Notes: generated by a model from the sequence alone, not told the origin. 64,000 bases of DNA from Saccharothrix sp. HUAS TT1 (GCF_040744945.1 NZ_CP160453.1:1674001-1738000); one strand, 5' to 3'; shown: positions 1-8,319, numbered from the stretch's first letter. Numbers and translations: made by a program.

Positions 1-664
1 ACGAGGCGGTGCTGACCTCTTCGTCCACCGGCTTGCGCATCTCCTGCCGGTAGCGGTACAGGCCGTAGGCGGTGCCGCCGACGAAGAACGCGATGCTGAC
101 GACCACCGCGACCGTCTCCAGCCACGGCACGGCGGCCAGCAGGCCCGCGCCGTAGTAGCCGGCCAGCACCAGCGTCGGCACCCACGCGATCGCGCCGATG
201 GTCGTGGCCAGCATGAACCGCTTCGGGTCCATCCTCGCCGCGCCCGCGATCATCGGGGCCAGCGTGCGCACCCACGGGATCCACCGGGCGAGCACGATCG
301 CCCAGAAGCCCCGCCGGTCGAGGAAGTCCCGGGCCTTGGCCAGGTTCTCCTTGTTGAGCACCCGGCCGCCGCGGCGGGCCAGCAGGCGCGTGCCGGTGTG
401 CCTGCCGATGTAGTAGCCGATCTGGTTGCCGACGACGGCCACCAGGAGCGCGGCCAGCGACAGCAGCCACGCGGACAGCTCGCCGTCGTGCGACGCCAGC
501 ACCACACCGGCGGCGAACAGCAGCGAGTCGCCGGGGAGGAAGAGGCCGAAGACGAACGCGCACTCGAAGAAGATGAAGCTCAGCGTGATCAGCCACACGG
601 CCAGCGGGCCTGCGGAATCGAGCTGGATGAACGCGACAGCTTCGGACGTTGCGGACAACTCCAC
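1..664 (-). CDS. DedA-family (VTT domain) membrane protein, 3' end cut by window
   Basis: Polytopic inner-membrane protein of the DedA/SNARE-associated family. Members are linked to envelope homeostasis and, in some cases, lipid-carrier flipping. The first 221 residues are present and the C-terminus lies beyond the left edge. Reading starts at a GTG at 664 without a convincing Shine-Dalgarno, so the start is tentative. Family marks are visible: FLPGDSLLF at residues 42-50 in the first re-entrant region, and ARWIPWVRT at 126-134 with the R-x-x-P-x-x-R pattern leading into a second re-entrant segment (MIAGAA). A second DedA gene lies about 2 kb away (2273-3022), and a GlcD-like oxidase stands between them on the other strand. 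The family call is firm; the substrate is not known. Confidence 0.88.
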   Translation of the reverse strand, partial: MELSATSEAVAFIQLDSAGPLAVWLITLSFIFFECAFVFGLFLPGDSLLFAAGVVLASHDGELSAWLLSLAALLVAVVGNQIGYYIGRHTGTRLLARRGGRVLNKENLAKARDFLDRRGFWAIVLARWIPWVRTLAPMIAGAARMDPKRFMLATTIGAIAWVPTLVLAGYYGAGLLAAVPWLETVAVVVSIAFFVGGTAYGLYRYRQEMRKPVDEEVSTAS

Positions 665-865
665 GTGGCCCAGACTACGTGGGACCGCGCGGACTTCTGG
701 GCCACATGGGGATAACAGCTTGCCGAAGCCCGGGTTTCGTGGCGGGCAGTGCGCGCCCGAACACGCGCTGGAGCGGCTGCTGCCCTCTCGGGCGACCTCC
801 AAGAGAGGTCCCTACGGCATTCCGCAGTCCGATGCGACCCCCTGCTCACCGGGCCGGTCAGCGGT

Positions 866-871
866 TAGCGT
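866..871 (+). promoter_or_regulatory. -10 hexamer TAGCGT, leaderless start
   Basis: TAGCGT lies 6 nt before the ATG at 878, with no Shine-Dalgarno in between. This spacing would place the transcription start at or beside the start codon. No clear -35 is visible. Confidence 0.45.
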
Positions 872-877
872 GGACGG

Positions 878-2257
878 ATGGAGTCCCTGCTCGCCGAGCT
901 CCGCTCCGCCGTCGGCGTCGACGCGGTGCTGACCGATCCCGACGTCACCGCGAGCTACCGGCGGGACATGATGCCGCTGGCGCCCCACGGCCGGCCGCTG
1001 GCCGTGGTGCTGCCGACGTCCGCCGAGCAGGTGCGGGCGGTGGTCCGGGCGTGCGCGGCGGCGCGGACGCCGATCGTGCCGCGCGGCGCGGGCAGCGGCC
1101 TGTCCGGCGCGGCGAACGCCGTCGAGGGCTGCGTGGTGCTGGTGACCACGAAGATGAACGCCATCCTGGAGATCGACCCGGACAACCGGCTGGCCGTGGT
1201 CGAACCCGGGGTGGTGAACCTCGACCTGCGCGCCGCCGTGGAGAAGCACGGGCTGTTCTACCCGCCGGACCCGTCGAGCTACGACTGGTGCACGATCGGC
1301 GGGAACCTGTCCACCAACGCGGGCGGGCTGTGCTGCGTGAAGTACGGCGTCACCACGGACTCCGTGCTCGGGCTGGACGTGGTGCTCGCCGACGGCGAGC
1401 TGCTGCGCACCGGCCGGCGGACCGTCAAGGGCGTCGCGGGCTACGACCTGACCAAGCTGTTCGTCGGCAGCGAGGGCACGCTCGGCGTGATCACCCGCGC
1501 CACCCTGGCGCTGCGCCCGCTGCCCCAGTCCCCGGCGACGCTGGTGGCCTCGTTCGGCAGCACGGCGGACGCGGGCGCGGCGGTGAGCCGGGTGGTGACC
1601 GAGGGCGTCGTGCCCTCGTTGATGGAGATCATGGACCGCACCTCGATCCGCGCGGTCGAGCAGTACCTGAAGACCGACCTGAGCGCCGAGGCGGCCCTGC
1701 TGCTCTGCCAGTCCGACTCGGGCGGCGAGGCGGGTCGGCGCGAGCTGGCCGCGATCGAGCAGGCGTGCGTGGCCGCGGGCGCCGAGCTGGTCTACGCGAC
1801 CGAGGACCTGGGCGAGGGCCGTGACCTGCTCGCGGCGCGGCGGGCGGTGCTGACCGCGCTGGAGGTCTACGGCGCCTGGCTGACCGACGACGTGTGCGTG
1901 CCGCGGACGCGGATCGCCGACCTGATCGCCGGGTGCGAGCGGATCAGCGAGTCGGCCGGGCTGCGGATCGCCGTGGTCGGCCACGCGGGCGACGGCAACA
2001 TGCACCCGACGATCGTCTACGACCCGGCGTCGGAGGACGAGTTCGCGCGGGCGCGGCGGGCGTTCGACGAGATCCTGGGGCTGGGGCTCGCGCTGGGCGG
2101 CACGATCACCGGCGAGCACGGCGTCGGCAAGATCAAGCGCGACTGGCTGGCCCGCGAGATCGGGCCGGTCGGCCTGCGGGTGCACCGGGAGATCAAGCGG
2201 GCGCTCGACCCGGGCAACCTGTTCAACCCGGGCTCGATGTTCGACGCCCCCGGCTAG
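878..2257 (+). CDS. FAD-linked oxidase, GlcD / D-lactate dehydrogenase type
   Basis: Flavoprotein oxidising a 2-hydroxy acid such as glycolate or D-lactate, with electrons passed to the respiratory chain. It is 459 residues, the normal length for GlcD-like proteins. The N-terminal PCMH-type FAD-binding domain (about 35-215) contains PRGAGSGLSGAAN at 68-80 and GGNLSTNAGG at 141-150, which hold the FAD pyrophosphate. The C-terminal FAD-oxidase domain ends with GHAGDGNMHP near 365 and TGEHGVGKIKRDW near 410, the typical active-site and substrate-carboxylate motifs. It stands alone between two DedA genes, with no GlcE or GlcF partner nearby, so a single-subunit D-lactate or hydroxyglutarate-type enzyme is as likely as a glycolate oxidase subunit. 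The exact substrate cannot be read from the sequence. Confidence 0.9.
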   Translation: MESLLAELRSAVGVDAVLTDPDVTASYRRDMMPLAPHGRPLAVVLPTSAEQVRAVVRACAAARTPIVPRGAGSGLSGAANAVEGCVVLVTTKMNAILEIDPDNRLAVVEPGVVNLDLRAAVEKHGLFYPPDPSSYDWCTIGGNLSTNAGGLCCVKYGVTTDSVLGLDVVLADGELLRTGRRTVKGVAGYDLTKLFVGSEGTLGVITRATLALRPLPQSPATLVASFGSTADAGAAVSRVVTEGVVPSLMEIMDRTSIRAVEQYLKTDLSAEAALLLCQSDSGGEAGRRELAAIEQACVAAGAELVYATEDLGEGRDLLAARRAVLTALEVYGAWLTDDVCVPRTRIADLIAGCERISESAGLRIAVVGHAGDGNMHPTIVYDPASEDEFARARRAFDEILGLGLALGGTITGEHGVGKIKRDWLAREIGPVGLRVHREIKRALDPGNLFNPGSMFDAPG

Positions 2258-2272
2258 CGCGGCGGCGCCGGC

Positions 2273-3022
2273 TCAGTCGACGCGGCGGATCCGCTGGGTC
2301 TCGTCCATCCGGTCGTCCACCATGTCGATGACCTCGGTGATGTCGGCCGCCTCCTGGGCGAGCAGCGACTTCTTCTCCCGCCGCGCCTTGACCACCTCGA
2401 TGATGATCGGGACGACCGAGAGCAGCACGATCAGGATCAACATCATCTCGAGGTTGTCGCGCACGAACTGGATCTGGCCGAGGAAGTAGCCGAGCACGGT
2501 CAGGCCCGCGGCCCACGCGATGCCGCCGATCAGCGAGTACGTGAAGTACTTGCGCGCGTCCATCCGGCCCACGCCCGCCATCGCGGTGATGAACGTGCGC
2601 ACGATCGGCACGAACCGCGCCATCACGATCGCGCGGGCGCCGTACTTGTCGAAGAACTCGTGCGTCTTGTCGACGTACTCCTTCTTGAAGATCTTCGACT
2701 CGGGCTTGCTGAACAGCGCGGGCCCGGCCCGGTACCCGATCCAGTACCCGACCACGTTGCCCACCAGCGCGCACGCCGTGAGCAGCAGGCACACCAGCCA
2801 CAGCGGGTAATCCAGCAGCCCCGAGGCCACGAACAGGCCCGCGGTGAACAGCAGCGAGTCGCCGGGCAGGAAGAAGCCGACCAGCAGCCCGCACTCCGCG
2901 AAGACGATGAAGCACAGGCCGACCAGCATGTACGGTCCGAGCCCCTGGAGCAGGACCTGCGGGTCGAGCCAGTCCGGACCGAGGGCAACCGTGGAGGTGA
3001 GCGCGACCGTCACGGCGACCAC
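2273..3022 (-). CDS. DedA-family (VTT domain) membrane protein
   Basis: Complete 249-residue DedA protein starting at a GTG at 3022. The motif FLPGDSLLF (51-59) and the R-x-x-P-x-x-R element ARFVPIVRT (135-143) match the family and its neighbour at 1-664. At least five hydrophobic segments are visible, with two re-entrant hairpins expected from the known fold. The C-terminal 50 residues are charged (KARREKKSLL, then an acidic tail) and should be cytoplasmic. It converges with the GlcD-like gene, with 15 bp between stops. In Mycobacterium tuberculosis a DedA gene also lies close to fba, so this may be part of the conserved neighbourhood. Proposed family roles are membrane potential and lipid-carrier recycling; the substrate is unproven here. 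Confidence 0.9.
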   Translation of the reverse strand: MVAVTVALTSTVALGPDWLDPQVLLQGLGPYMLVGLCFIVFAECGLLVGFFLPGDSLLFTAGLFVASGLLDYPLWLVCLLLTACALVGNVVGYWIGYRAGPALFSKPESKIFKKEYVDKTHEFFDKYGARAIVMARFVPIVRTFITAMAGVGRMDARKYFTYSLIGGIAWAAGLTVLGYFLGQIQFVRDNLEMMLILIVLLSVVPIIIEVVKARREKKSLLAQEAADITEVIDMVDDRMDETQRIRRVD

Positions 3023-3032
3023 GGTACAGGCA

Positions 3033-3218
3033 TCAACTGAGCGTCATGACCGCCACGACCGTGCCGGCGGCCAGGCCGAGCAGCACCGCGAGCAGCAGCA
3101 CCCACCCCGCGCCGAGCGGCGGCCGGACCTGCCGCACCGGCACGCGCGGGTGCGCGCCGGTGCCGGCGGCCTGCGCGCGCAACGCGTCGGCCACCAGTTT
3201 CTCGTGGTCTTCGGGCAC
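3033..3218 (-). CDS. small single-pass membrane protein
   Basis: 61-residue protein from a GTG at 3218. A polar, His/Arg/Pro-rich N-terminal half is followed by one C-terminal membrane helix (about residues 38-59, VLLLAVLLGLAAGTVVAVM), so it looks tail-anchored. It begins 4 bp after the nagA stop and is probably the last gene of the GlcNAc operon. I do not recognise a family, and the function is unknown. Short spacing and the clean topology support it being a real gene. Confidence 0.55.
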   Translation of the reverse strand: MPEDHEKLVADALRAQAAGTGAHPRVPVRQVRPPLGAGWVLLLAVLLGLAAGTVVAVMTLS

Positions 3219-3222
3219 CGGG

Positions 3223-4380
3223 TCAGTCTTTCACCCACTCGCCCCGGCTCATCACCTCGCGCGGCTTCAGCTCGGTGTCCAGGACCACGACGTCGGCCGC
3301 GAGACCCGCGCGCAGCTCACCCGTGCGGCCCCGCAGGCCCAGCAGCGCGGCCGGGTGGGTGGAGGTGGCGCGCACGGCCTCCTCGACGGTGAGCCCGCAC
3401 GACTGGACCGCGTTGCGGAACGCGGCGTCCATGGTCAGCGTGCTGCCGGCCAGCGCCGCGCCGCCGGCGAGCGTCGGCACCCCGTCCACCACCCGGACCT
3501 CCAGGCCGCCGACGTCGTACACGCCGTCGCCGACGCCCGCCGCCGCGATCGCGTCGGTGACCAGCACGGTCCGCCGCGCGCCCGCGTGCCGGGCGGCGAG
3601 GCGCACGGCGGTCGGGTGCAGGTGCACCAGGTCGCAGATCAGCTCCACGGTGACCCGCTCGTCGTCCAGCAGCGCGCCGATCGGACCCGGTTCGCGGTGG
3701 TGCAGCGGGCGCATCCCGTTGAACAGGTGGGTGGCGACGGTCGCGCCCGCCTCGACGGCCGGCCGGATCTGCGCCTCGGTCGCGTCGGTGTGGCCGATCG
3801 CGGCCAGGACATCGTTGTCCACGAGGTGGCGCACCGCGTCCACGCCGTGCTCCAGCTCCGGGGCGACGGTGATCATCCGGACCGCGCCGCCGCCCGCGTC
3901 CAGCAGCCGGTCGATCGACGCCCGGTCGGGCGGGCACAGGATGGCCGGGTCGTGCGCGCCGCAGCGCGCGGCGGACAGGAACGGGCCCTCCAGGTGGATG
4001 CCCGCGACCACGCCGTCGTGCACGAGCTCGGTCAGCGCCTTGACCTGGTCGGCGAGCTCCGGGATCGGCCTGGACACCAGGCTGGCCAGCAGCGTGGTCG
4101 TGCCGTGCCTGCGGTGCGCGTTCGCCGCCTTGCGCACCCGGGCCGGGTCGGCGCTGGTGAACGCCTCACCGCCGCCACCGTGGCAGTGGATGTCCACGAA
4201 GCCCGGCACCAGCCAGCTCCCGGCCACGTCCTCGGTCGGCCCGTCCGGCGGCGCCCCCTCGCCGACGGCGGCGATCAGGCCGTCCCGGACCGCGACCCAC
4301 CCCTGGTCGAGCACCCCGTCGGGCGTGACGACCCGACCACCGGTCAGGGTCACGTCCACGGGTCCACCCCACGTGCTCAT
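3223..4380 (-). CDS. nagA: N-acetylglucosamine-6-phosphate deacetylase
   Basis: Cytosolic amidohydrolase removing acetate from GlcNAc-6-phosphate to give glucosamine-6-phosphate. It is 385 residues, the usual NagA length. Seen in order: the metal site HCH (65-67), HLEGP with the metal-binding Glu near 131, GHTDA (His near 197), THLFNGM (His near 218) and the catalytic Asp in LVTDA near 276. The start is the ATG at 4380, which overlaps the kinase stop as ATGA, so the two genes are translationally coupled. Longer readings upstream run into the kinase gene and are not needed. With the kinase and the dre site it forms a GlcNAc salvage operon feeding cell-wall and glycolytic pools. A glucosamine-6-phosphate isomerase (NagB) is not in this window. 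Confidence 0.93.
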   Translation of the reverse strand: MSTWGGPVDVTLTGGRVVTPDGVLDQGWVAVRDGLIAAVGEGAPPDGPTEDVAGSWLVPGFVDIHCHGGGGEAFTSADPARVRKAANAHRRHGTTTLLASLVSRPIPELADQVKALTELVHDGVVAGIHLEGPFLSAARCGAHDPAILCPPDRASIDRLLDAGGGAVRMITVAPELEHGVDAVRHLVDNDVLAAIGHTDATEAQIRPAVEAGATVATHLFNGMRPLHHREPGPIGALLDDERVTVELICDLVHLHPTAVRLAARHAGARRTVLVTDAIAAAGVGDGVYDVGGLEVRVVDGVPTLAGGAALAGSTLTMDAAFRNAVQSCGLTVEEAVRATSTHPAALLGLRGRTGELRAGLAADVVVLDTELKPREVMSRGEWVKD

Positions 4381-5282
4381 CTCTCCTCCAGCATGTCGAT
4401 GGCCAGCAGCGCGGCCCCGAGGCACCCGGCCTCGTCGCCCAACGCCGCCAACCGCAGTTCCGGGCGTCGCTGGAACGTGATCAGCTCGTCCAGTCGTCCA
4501 CCCAGCGGATCCGTCAGCTGCGGACCCGCCAGCGCCAGGCCGCCGCCCAGCACCACGGCCTCCGGCCCCAGCAGGGCGGCCACCAGCAGGATGCCCCTCG
4601 CGAGCGCGTCGACCGCCTCCCGCCACACCACCGCCGCGTCGGCGTCGCCCGCGCCGAGCAGCCTCGCCACCTCCGCCGCGCCGTCCACCTGGCGATCCGT
4701 CCGCTCGGTGTAGCGGCGGGCGATCGCGGCGCTGCTCGCCCGCGCCTCGACGCAACCCGTCTGGCCGCAACCGCACGGGTCGCCGTGCCCGACGTCCACG
4801 TGCCCGACCTCGCCCGGCGCCGGCGAGACCCGGCCGTCCAGGACGAGGGCGGCGGCGATGCCGGTGCCGATGGGCATGATCACCGCGTTGGCGAGGTCGC
4901 GCGCGTTGCCCTGGCGCAGCTCGGCGAGCCCGCCGGCCCGCACGTCGTGCCCGAAGGCGGTGCGCAACCCGGTGGCCGCCGCCACCCGCTCGCGGAACGG
5001 GAAGCGCTCCCAGCCGAGGTTGGCCGAGTACACCCCGGTGCCGCCCGCCTCGTCCACGATGCCGGGCACGACCAGCCCGATCGCGTCGACGGGGTGCTCG
5101 CAGGCCGCGCGCAGCTCGTCGACCAGGGAGGTCACGTCCTCGACCACGGCCTCCCCGCCGCGCCGGGTGGGCCGGCGCTGCTGCTTGACCGGCCGCACCC
5201 CATCAGGGGTGCCGCTGACCAGGGCCGCCTTGGTCCCCGTTCCGCCGACGTCGACGGCTATCACGTGTCTGGTGCGCGCCAC
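4377..5282 (-). CDS. nagK: ROK-family sugar kinase, probable N-acetylglucosamine kinase
   Basis: 301-residue ROK (repressor/ORF/kinase) protein without the N-terminal helix-turn-helix found in ROK repressors, so it is an enzyme. The phosphate-binding loop DVGGTGTK is at 11-18, the catalytic GHD at 111-113, and the ROK zinc signature at 161-177 (one His, then the Cys-rich CGCGQTGC). GTG start at 5282. The four-base overlap with nagA and the dre operator upstream argue that it phosphorylates GlcNAc after non-PTS uptake, rather than serving as a general glucokinase. Substrate assignment is by context; ROK glucokinases look very similar. Confidence 0.8.
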   Translation of the reverse strand: MARTRHVIAVDVGGTGTKAALVSGTPDGVRPVKQQRRPTRRGGEAVVEDVTSLVDELRAACEHPVDAIGLVVPGIVDEAGGTGVYSANLGWERFPFRERVAAATGLRTAFGHDVRAGGLAELRQGNARDLANAVIMPIGTGIAAALVLDGRVSPAPGEVGHVDVGHGDPCGCGQTGCVEARASSAAIARRYTERTDRQVDGAAEVARLLGAGDADAAVVWREAVDALARGILLVAALLGPEAVVLGGGLALAGPQLTDPLGGRLDELITFQRRPELRLAALGDEAGCLGAALLAIDMLEER

Positions 5283-5311
5283 GAGGACCGATACTGCGGC
5301 ATCCGACCGCC

Positions 5312-5328
5312 ATTGGTCTATACCAAGT
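5312..5328. promoter_or_regulatory. DasR-type dre operator upstream of nagK-nagA
   Basis: The core TTGGTCTATACCAA (5313-5326) is a near-perfect palindrome and matches the actinobacterial dre consensus TGGTCTAGACCA with one central change. It sits 30 bp before the kinase start, over the position expected for the -35 element, so binding of a DasR-type GntR repressor should block transcription. In known systems phosphorylated amino sugars such as GlcN-6-P release it. DasR itself is not in this window. Confidence 0.8.
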
Positions 5329-5424
5329 GTCCGATTGGGTCAGTCCGGTGACGTTCGGAAGACGGTTGTCCACAGGTCGGGATCGCCGGACCGGGGACGT
5401 CGGTCCCCTCCGGGAGAATCAAGA

Positions 5425-5450
5425 CAGGGGTCCCTGGGCGGGGACCCCTG
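5425..5450 (-). terminator. hairpin after sigma factor gene
   Basis: Perfect 10-bp inverted repeat, CAGGGGTCCC and GGGACCCCTG, with a 6-nt loop. It lies downstream of the sigma factor stop and before the nagK promoter, which fits a factor-independent terminator typical of high-GC bacteria. There is no U-tract. Confidence 0.55.
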
Positions 5451-5503
5451 CGAAGCCGTGCGGGCGGTGGTCGATTCCACGCCGCGACCGGGTGTTCAGG
5501 CCG

Positions 5504-6082
5504 CTACTTGCCGGCCATGATCTTCTGCAGCGCGTCCAGCGCGCGGCTCGCCGTGCTCTTCACCGTGCCCTTGCTGATGCCGGTGGCCTCGGCGATCTCG
5601 GCTTCCGACAGGTCGCCGTAGTACCGCAGCACCAGCACCTCGCGCTGCCGCGGCGGCAGTTGGGACAGCGCCGCCACGACCGCCTGGTGCTCGGCGGTCA
5701 GCATGGCCAGGCTCTCCGCCGACCGGGCGTTCGCCACGTGCGGCGGGGTGTAGTCGCGGGCGGTCTTGCGGCGGCGCAGGACGCTGCGGGAGCCGTTGAC
5801 GACGGCGGTCCGCAGGTAGCCGACGGCCGCCTGGGCGTCGCGCAGGTTGGACCAGTTGCGGTGCAGGCCGGTGAACGCCTCCTGCACCACGTCCTCCGCC
5901 GTGGCCGGCTCGTCCACCAGCAGCAGGGCCAGCCGCACCAGCCGCATCCGGTGCTGGCGGTAGAGGTCTTCCAGGGTCAGCGGGCCGGTCGGGGCCGGTG
6001 CCGCGCCGTCCTGGATCCGCAGGTTCGTCAGCGTGTCCTGCACACGCGCGATGCCGCCGCTGTTCCGATCAGGACCGACCAC
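5504..6082 (-). CDS. SigE-family (ECF-like) RNA polymerase sigma factor
   Basis: 192-residue sigma-70 family protein. Region 2 spans about residues 38-105 (LYRQHRMRLVRLALLLVDEP, then AEDVVQEAF), and region 4 about 135-190, with LPPRQREVLVLRYYGDLSEA and the recognition helix region ISKGTVKSTASRAL. The domain pair without regions 1.1 and 3 makes it an extracytoplasmic-function type. The GTG at 6082 is the longest start; an AGGAGG lies 13 nt upstream, so a slightly internal start is possible. It diverges from the YCII gene. No anti-sigma gene is adjacent, unlike the two other SigE-family genes at 36-39 kb. The signal it answers is unknown. Confidence 0.88.
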   Translation of the reverse strand: MVGPDRNSGGIARVQDTLTNLRIQDGAAPAPTGPLTLEDLYRQHRMRLVRLALLLVDEPATAEDVVQEAFTGLHRNWSNLRDAQAAVGYLRTAVVNGSRSVLRRRKTARDYTPPHVANARSAESLAMLTAEHQAVVAALSQLPPRQREVLVLRYYGDLSEAEIAEATGISKGTVKSTASRALDALQKIMAGK

Positions 6083-6148
6083 GGAAAAGACGTTACCTCC
6101 TCACGGGGTAGCTTCGGCGCGGCGCTGCACAACGGAGGTGGGCTTTCG

Positions 6149-6427
6149 ATGGCTCGGTACGCGGTCGAGTTGGTGTTCGGGGACGACCAGGACGCGCGGA
6201 TGGCGGTCCGGCCCGCGCACCGCGAGTACCTGGCGGAGCTGGTCGAGCGCGGTGTGCTGCTGGTGTCCGGTCCCTGGACCGACCAGTCCGGCGCCCTGCT
6301 GGTCTACGAGGTCGCCGACGAGGCCGAGCTGCGCGACGTCCTCGCCGCCGACCCGTACACGCCCGCCGGCGTGGTGGCCGAGACGCGCGTGCACGAGTGG
6401 GCGACGTTGATGGGCTCCTGGCTCTAG
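6149..6427 (+). CDS. YCII-domain (YciI-like) protein
   Basis: 92-residue cytosolic protein of the YCII ferredoxin-fold family. The family pattern is visible: an alternating beta strand MARYAVELVF, the helix RPAHREYLAELVERGVLL with the conserved His, and a GPW segment (about residues 49-51) followed by a helix rich in DEAEL. The ATG at 6149 has GGAGG 11 nt upstream, and TAGCTT near 6111 is a plausible -10. YCII proteins are small dimeric barrels, some acting as hydrolases or accessory catalytic subunits and many uncharacterised. The neighbouring divergent sigma gene gives no further clue. Confidence 0.82.
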   Translation: MARYAVELVFGDDQDARMAVRPAHREYLAELVERGVLLVSGPWTDQSGALLVYEVADEAELRDVLAADPYTPAGVVAETRVHEWATLMGSWL

Positions 6428-6455
6428 GCCCCCGGCGCTCTGACCCTCCGGTGCT

Positions 6456-7310
6456 CTAACCCTTTCGGGCCGCCTGCCCGCCCGGTCCCACCAGGCCGGA
6501 CAGGTCGTTGGCCGCCATCTCGCGGTCGGCCGCGGGCACCGACCTGGGCGCCTGGCGGTCGACCACCCTCGGGGTGAGCGCGCGGAACAGCTTCAGACCG
6601 CCGACCCAGCCCGGAACGTGCACCGCCCTGGACCGCCGGGTGATGCCGCGCACCACCGCCTTGCCGACGTCGGCGACCGGGTACTTCTTGCTCGCCAGGC
6701 CGGGCATGCCGCTGCGCAGCGGGCCGAAGACCGGGTGCTCGTCGGCGCTCTCGACCATGTCGGTGGAGATCCACGAGAAGTACGCCACGCCGACGTCGAC
6801 GCCCAGGTGCCGCACCTCGGCCCGCAGGCTGTCGGCGAACGCCTCGCAGCCCGCCTTCGCCGCCGAGTACGCCGCGTTGCCCGGGATGTGCACGATCGCC
6901 GCCAGCGACGACACGACCAGGCAGTAGCCGCGGCTCGCGACCAGGTGCGGCAGGCAGGTCCGGACCGTGCGCCACACGCCGAGCAGGTTGACCTCGATGA
7001 CCCGCTCGAACGCGGCCGGGTCCATCGACCGGATGAACCCGGTGGCGGCGACGCCCGCGTTCGCCACCACGACGTCGATGCCCCCGTAGTGGTCGACCAC
7101 GCCGTCCACCGCGGCGCCCAGCGCCTCCCAGTCGGTGACGTCGGCCTCCCACGCTCGGCCGCCGCACCGCTCGGCCACCTGCCGCAGCTGCTCGCCCTCC
7201 AGCCCGACCAGCGCGAGCTTCGCGCCCTTCGCCGCCAGGCGCCGCGCCACCTCCGCGCCGATGCCCCTCGCCGCACCCGTGATCAGGACGACCTTGCCCG
7301 CAACGTCCAC
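6456..7310 (-). CDS. short-chain dehydrogenase/reductase
   Basis: 284-residue classical SDR. The Rossmann nucleotide motif TGAARGIG is at 11-18, NAG at 84-86, the catalytic Ser near 134-135 (VVSSLA), and YSAAK gives Tyr148 and Lys152. It is about 30 residues longer than minimal SDRs; the C-terminal part (WVGGLKLFRALTPRV onward) is amphipathic, as in mycobacterial SDRs that act on lipids or steroids. The GTG start at 7310 has a strong GAGGAGG. A TetR-type inverted repeat lies 45-59 bp upstream. The substrate is not predictable; a hydrophobic alcohol or ketone is a reasonable inference from the C-terminus. Confidence 0.9.
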   Translation of the reverse strand: MDVAGKVVLITGAARGIGAEVARRLAAKGAKLALVGLEGEQLRQVAERCGGRAWEADVTDWEALGAAVDGVVDHYGGIDVVVANAGVAATGFIRSMDPAAFERVIEVNLLGVWRTVRTCLPHLVASRGYCLVVSSLAAIVHIPGNAAYSAAKAGCEAFADSLRAEVRHLGVDVGVAYFSWISTDMVESADEHPVFGPLRSGMPGLASKKYPVADVGKAVVRGITRRSRAVHVPGWVGGLKLFRALTPRVVDRQAPRSVPAADREMAANDLSGLVGPGGQAARKG

Positions 7311-7354
7311 GGTGACCTCCTCAGCCGCTGTGCCGGGAGGCCACCGTAACGCAA

Positions 7355-7369
7355 CTTACCGCCAGTAAG
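7355..7369. promoter_or_regulatory. inverted repeat CTTAC-N5-GTAAG, candidate TetR-type operator
   Basis: Perfect 5-bp arms around five bases, 45 bp upstream of the SDR start and just past the end of the aldo/keto reductase gene. The TTAC...GTAA form is common for TetR-family operators. The regulator is not identified. Confidence 0.45.
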
Positions 7370-7380
7370 CTACTGGAGAG

Positions 7381-8313
7381 TTAAACTCGGCTCGCGGTGG
7401 TCAGCGCCTCCACCTCGTCCGCGCCCAGCTCCAGCTCCAACGCGGGCAGCAGGTCCGCGAGCTGCTCGGTGGTGCGGGCCGACGCGATCGGCGCGGCCAC
7501 GGTCGGCTGCTGCGCCAGCCACGCCAGGGCGACCGCCGACTGGGTGGCGCCGCGGGCCTCGGCGACCTCGTCCAGCGCGGCGAGGACCCGCAGCCCGCGC
7601 TCGTCCAGGTACTTCGACGCGGCGGCGGCCCGCGCGCTCTCGACCGCGACGCCCGGCCGGTACTTGCCGGTCAGGAAGCCCTTCGCCAGGCCCCAGTACG
7701 GCGCGGAGGACAGCCCGTGGTCGGCCACCGCCCGGGACAGCTCGCCCTCGTAGGACCGGTCGACCAGGTTGTACGCCTGCTGCAGCGCGACGAACCGGGC
7801 GAAGCCCTCCCGCTCGGACACCGCGAGCGCGGACGCGAGCCGGTCGGCGGTGTAGTTGGACGCCGCGACGTGCCGGACCTTGCCGCTGGTCACCAGCCGG
7901 TCGAAGGCGGCCAGCGTCTCCTCCTGCGGCGTGTCCGGGTCGTCCTGGTGCGCGTAGTACAGGTCGATGTGGTCGACGCCGAGGCGGCGCAGCGAGTCCT
8001 CGGCGGCCCGCTCGACGGTGCCCGCCCGCAGGTCGTCCAGCCCGCCCAGCATCCCGACCTTGGTCGCGACCACGACCCGGTCCCGGTTGCCGCGGGCGCG
8101 CAGCCACCGGCCGATGATCGTCTCCGACTCGCCGCCGGTGTGGCCCTCGGCCCACGCGGAGTACGCGTCGGCGGTGTCCACGAAGTTGCCGCCCGCCGCC
8201 ACGAAGGCGTCCAGCACGGCGAACGAGGTCCGCTCGTCGGCGGTCCAGCCGAACACGTTGCCGCCCAGGCACAGCCGCGACACGTCCAGGTCGCTGGTTC
8301 CCAGTTTCGTCAT
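7381..8313 (-). CDS. aldo/keto reductase
   Basis: 310-residue (beta/alpha)8 NADPH-dependent oxidoreductase. The catalytic tetrad is readable: Asp46 in FVDTADAY, Tyr51, Lys85 in VVATKVGM and His122 in YYAHQDDPDTP. The C-terminal NADPH-binding loop includes IASARTTEQLADLL. It resembles the voltage-channel-beta-subunit/YajO-like group acting on aldehydes and ketones. It is transcribed from what looks like a leaderless promoter (TAGCTT 6 nt before the ATG) with a perfect dyad over the -35 position, so it is probably induced by a specific signal. It is followed on the same strand by the SDR gene, which has its own operator. The physiological substrate is unknown. Confidence 0.9.
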   Translation of the reverse strand: MTKLGTSDLDVSRLCLGGNVFGWTADERTSFAVLDAFVAAGGNFVDTADAYSAWAEGHTGGESETIIGRWLRARGNRDRVVVATKVGMLGGLDDLRAGTVERAAEDSLRRLGVDHIDLYYAHQDDPDTPQEETLAAFDRLVTSGKVRHVAASNYTADRLASALAVSEREGFARFVALQQAYNLVDRSYEGELSRAVADHGLSSAPYWGLAKGFLTGKYRPGVAVESARAAAASKYLDERGLRVLAALDEVAEARGATQSAVALAWLAQQPTVAAPIASARTTEQLADLLPALELELGADEVEALTTASRV

Positions 8314-8319
8314 GTCGCG

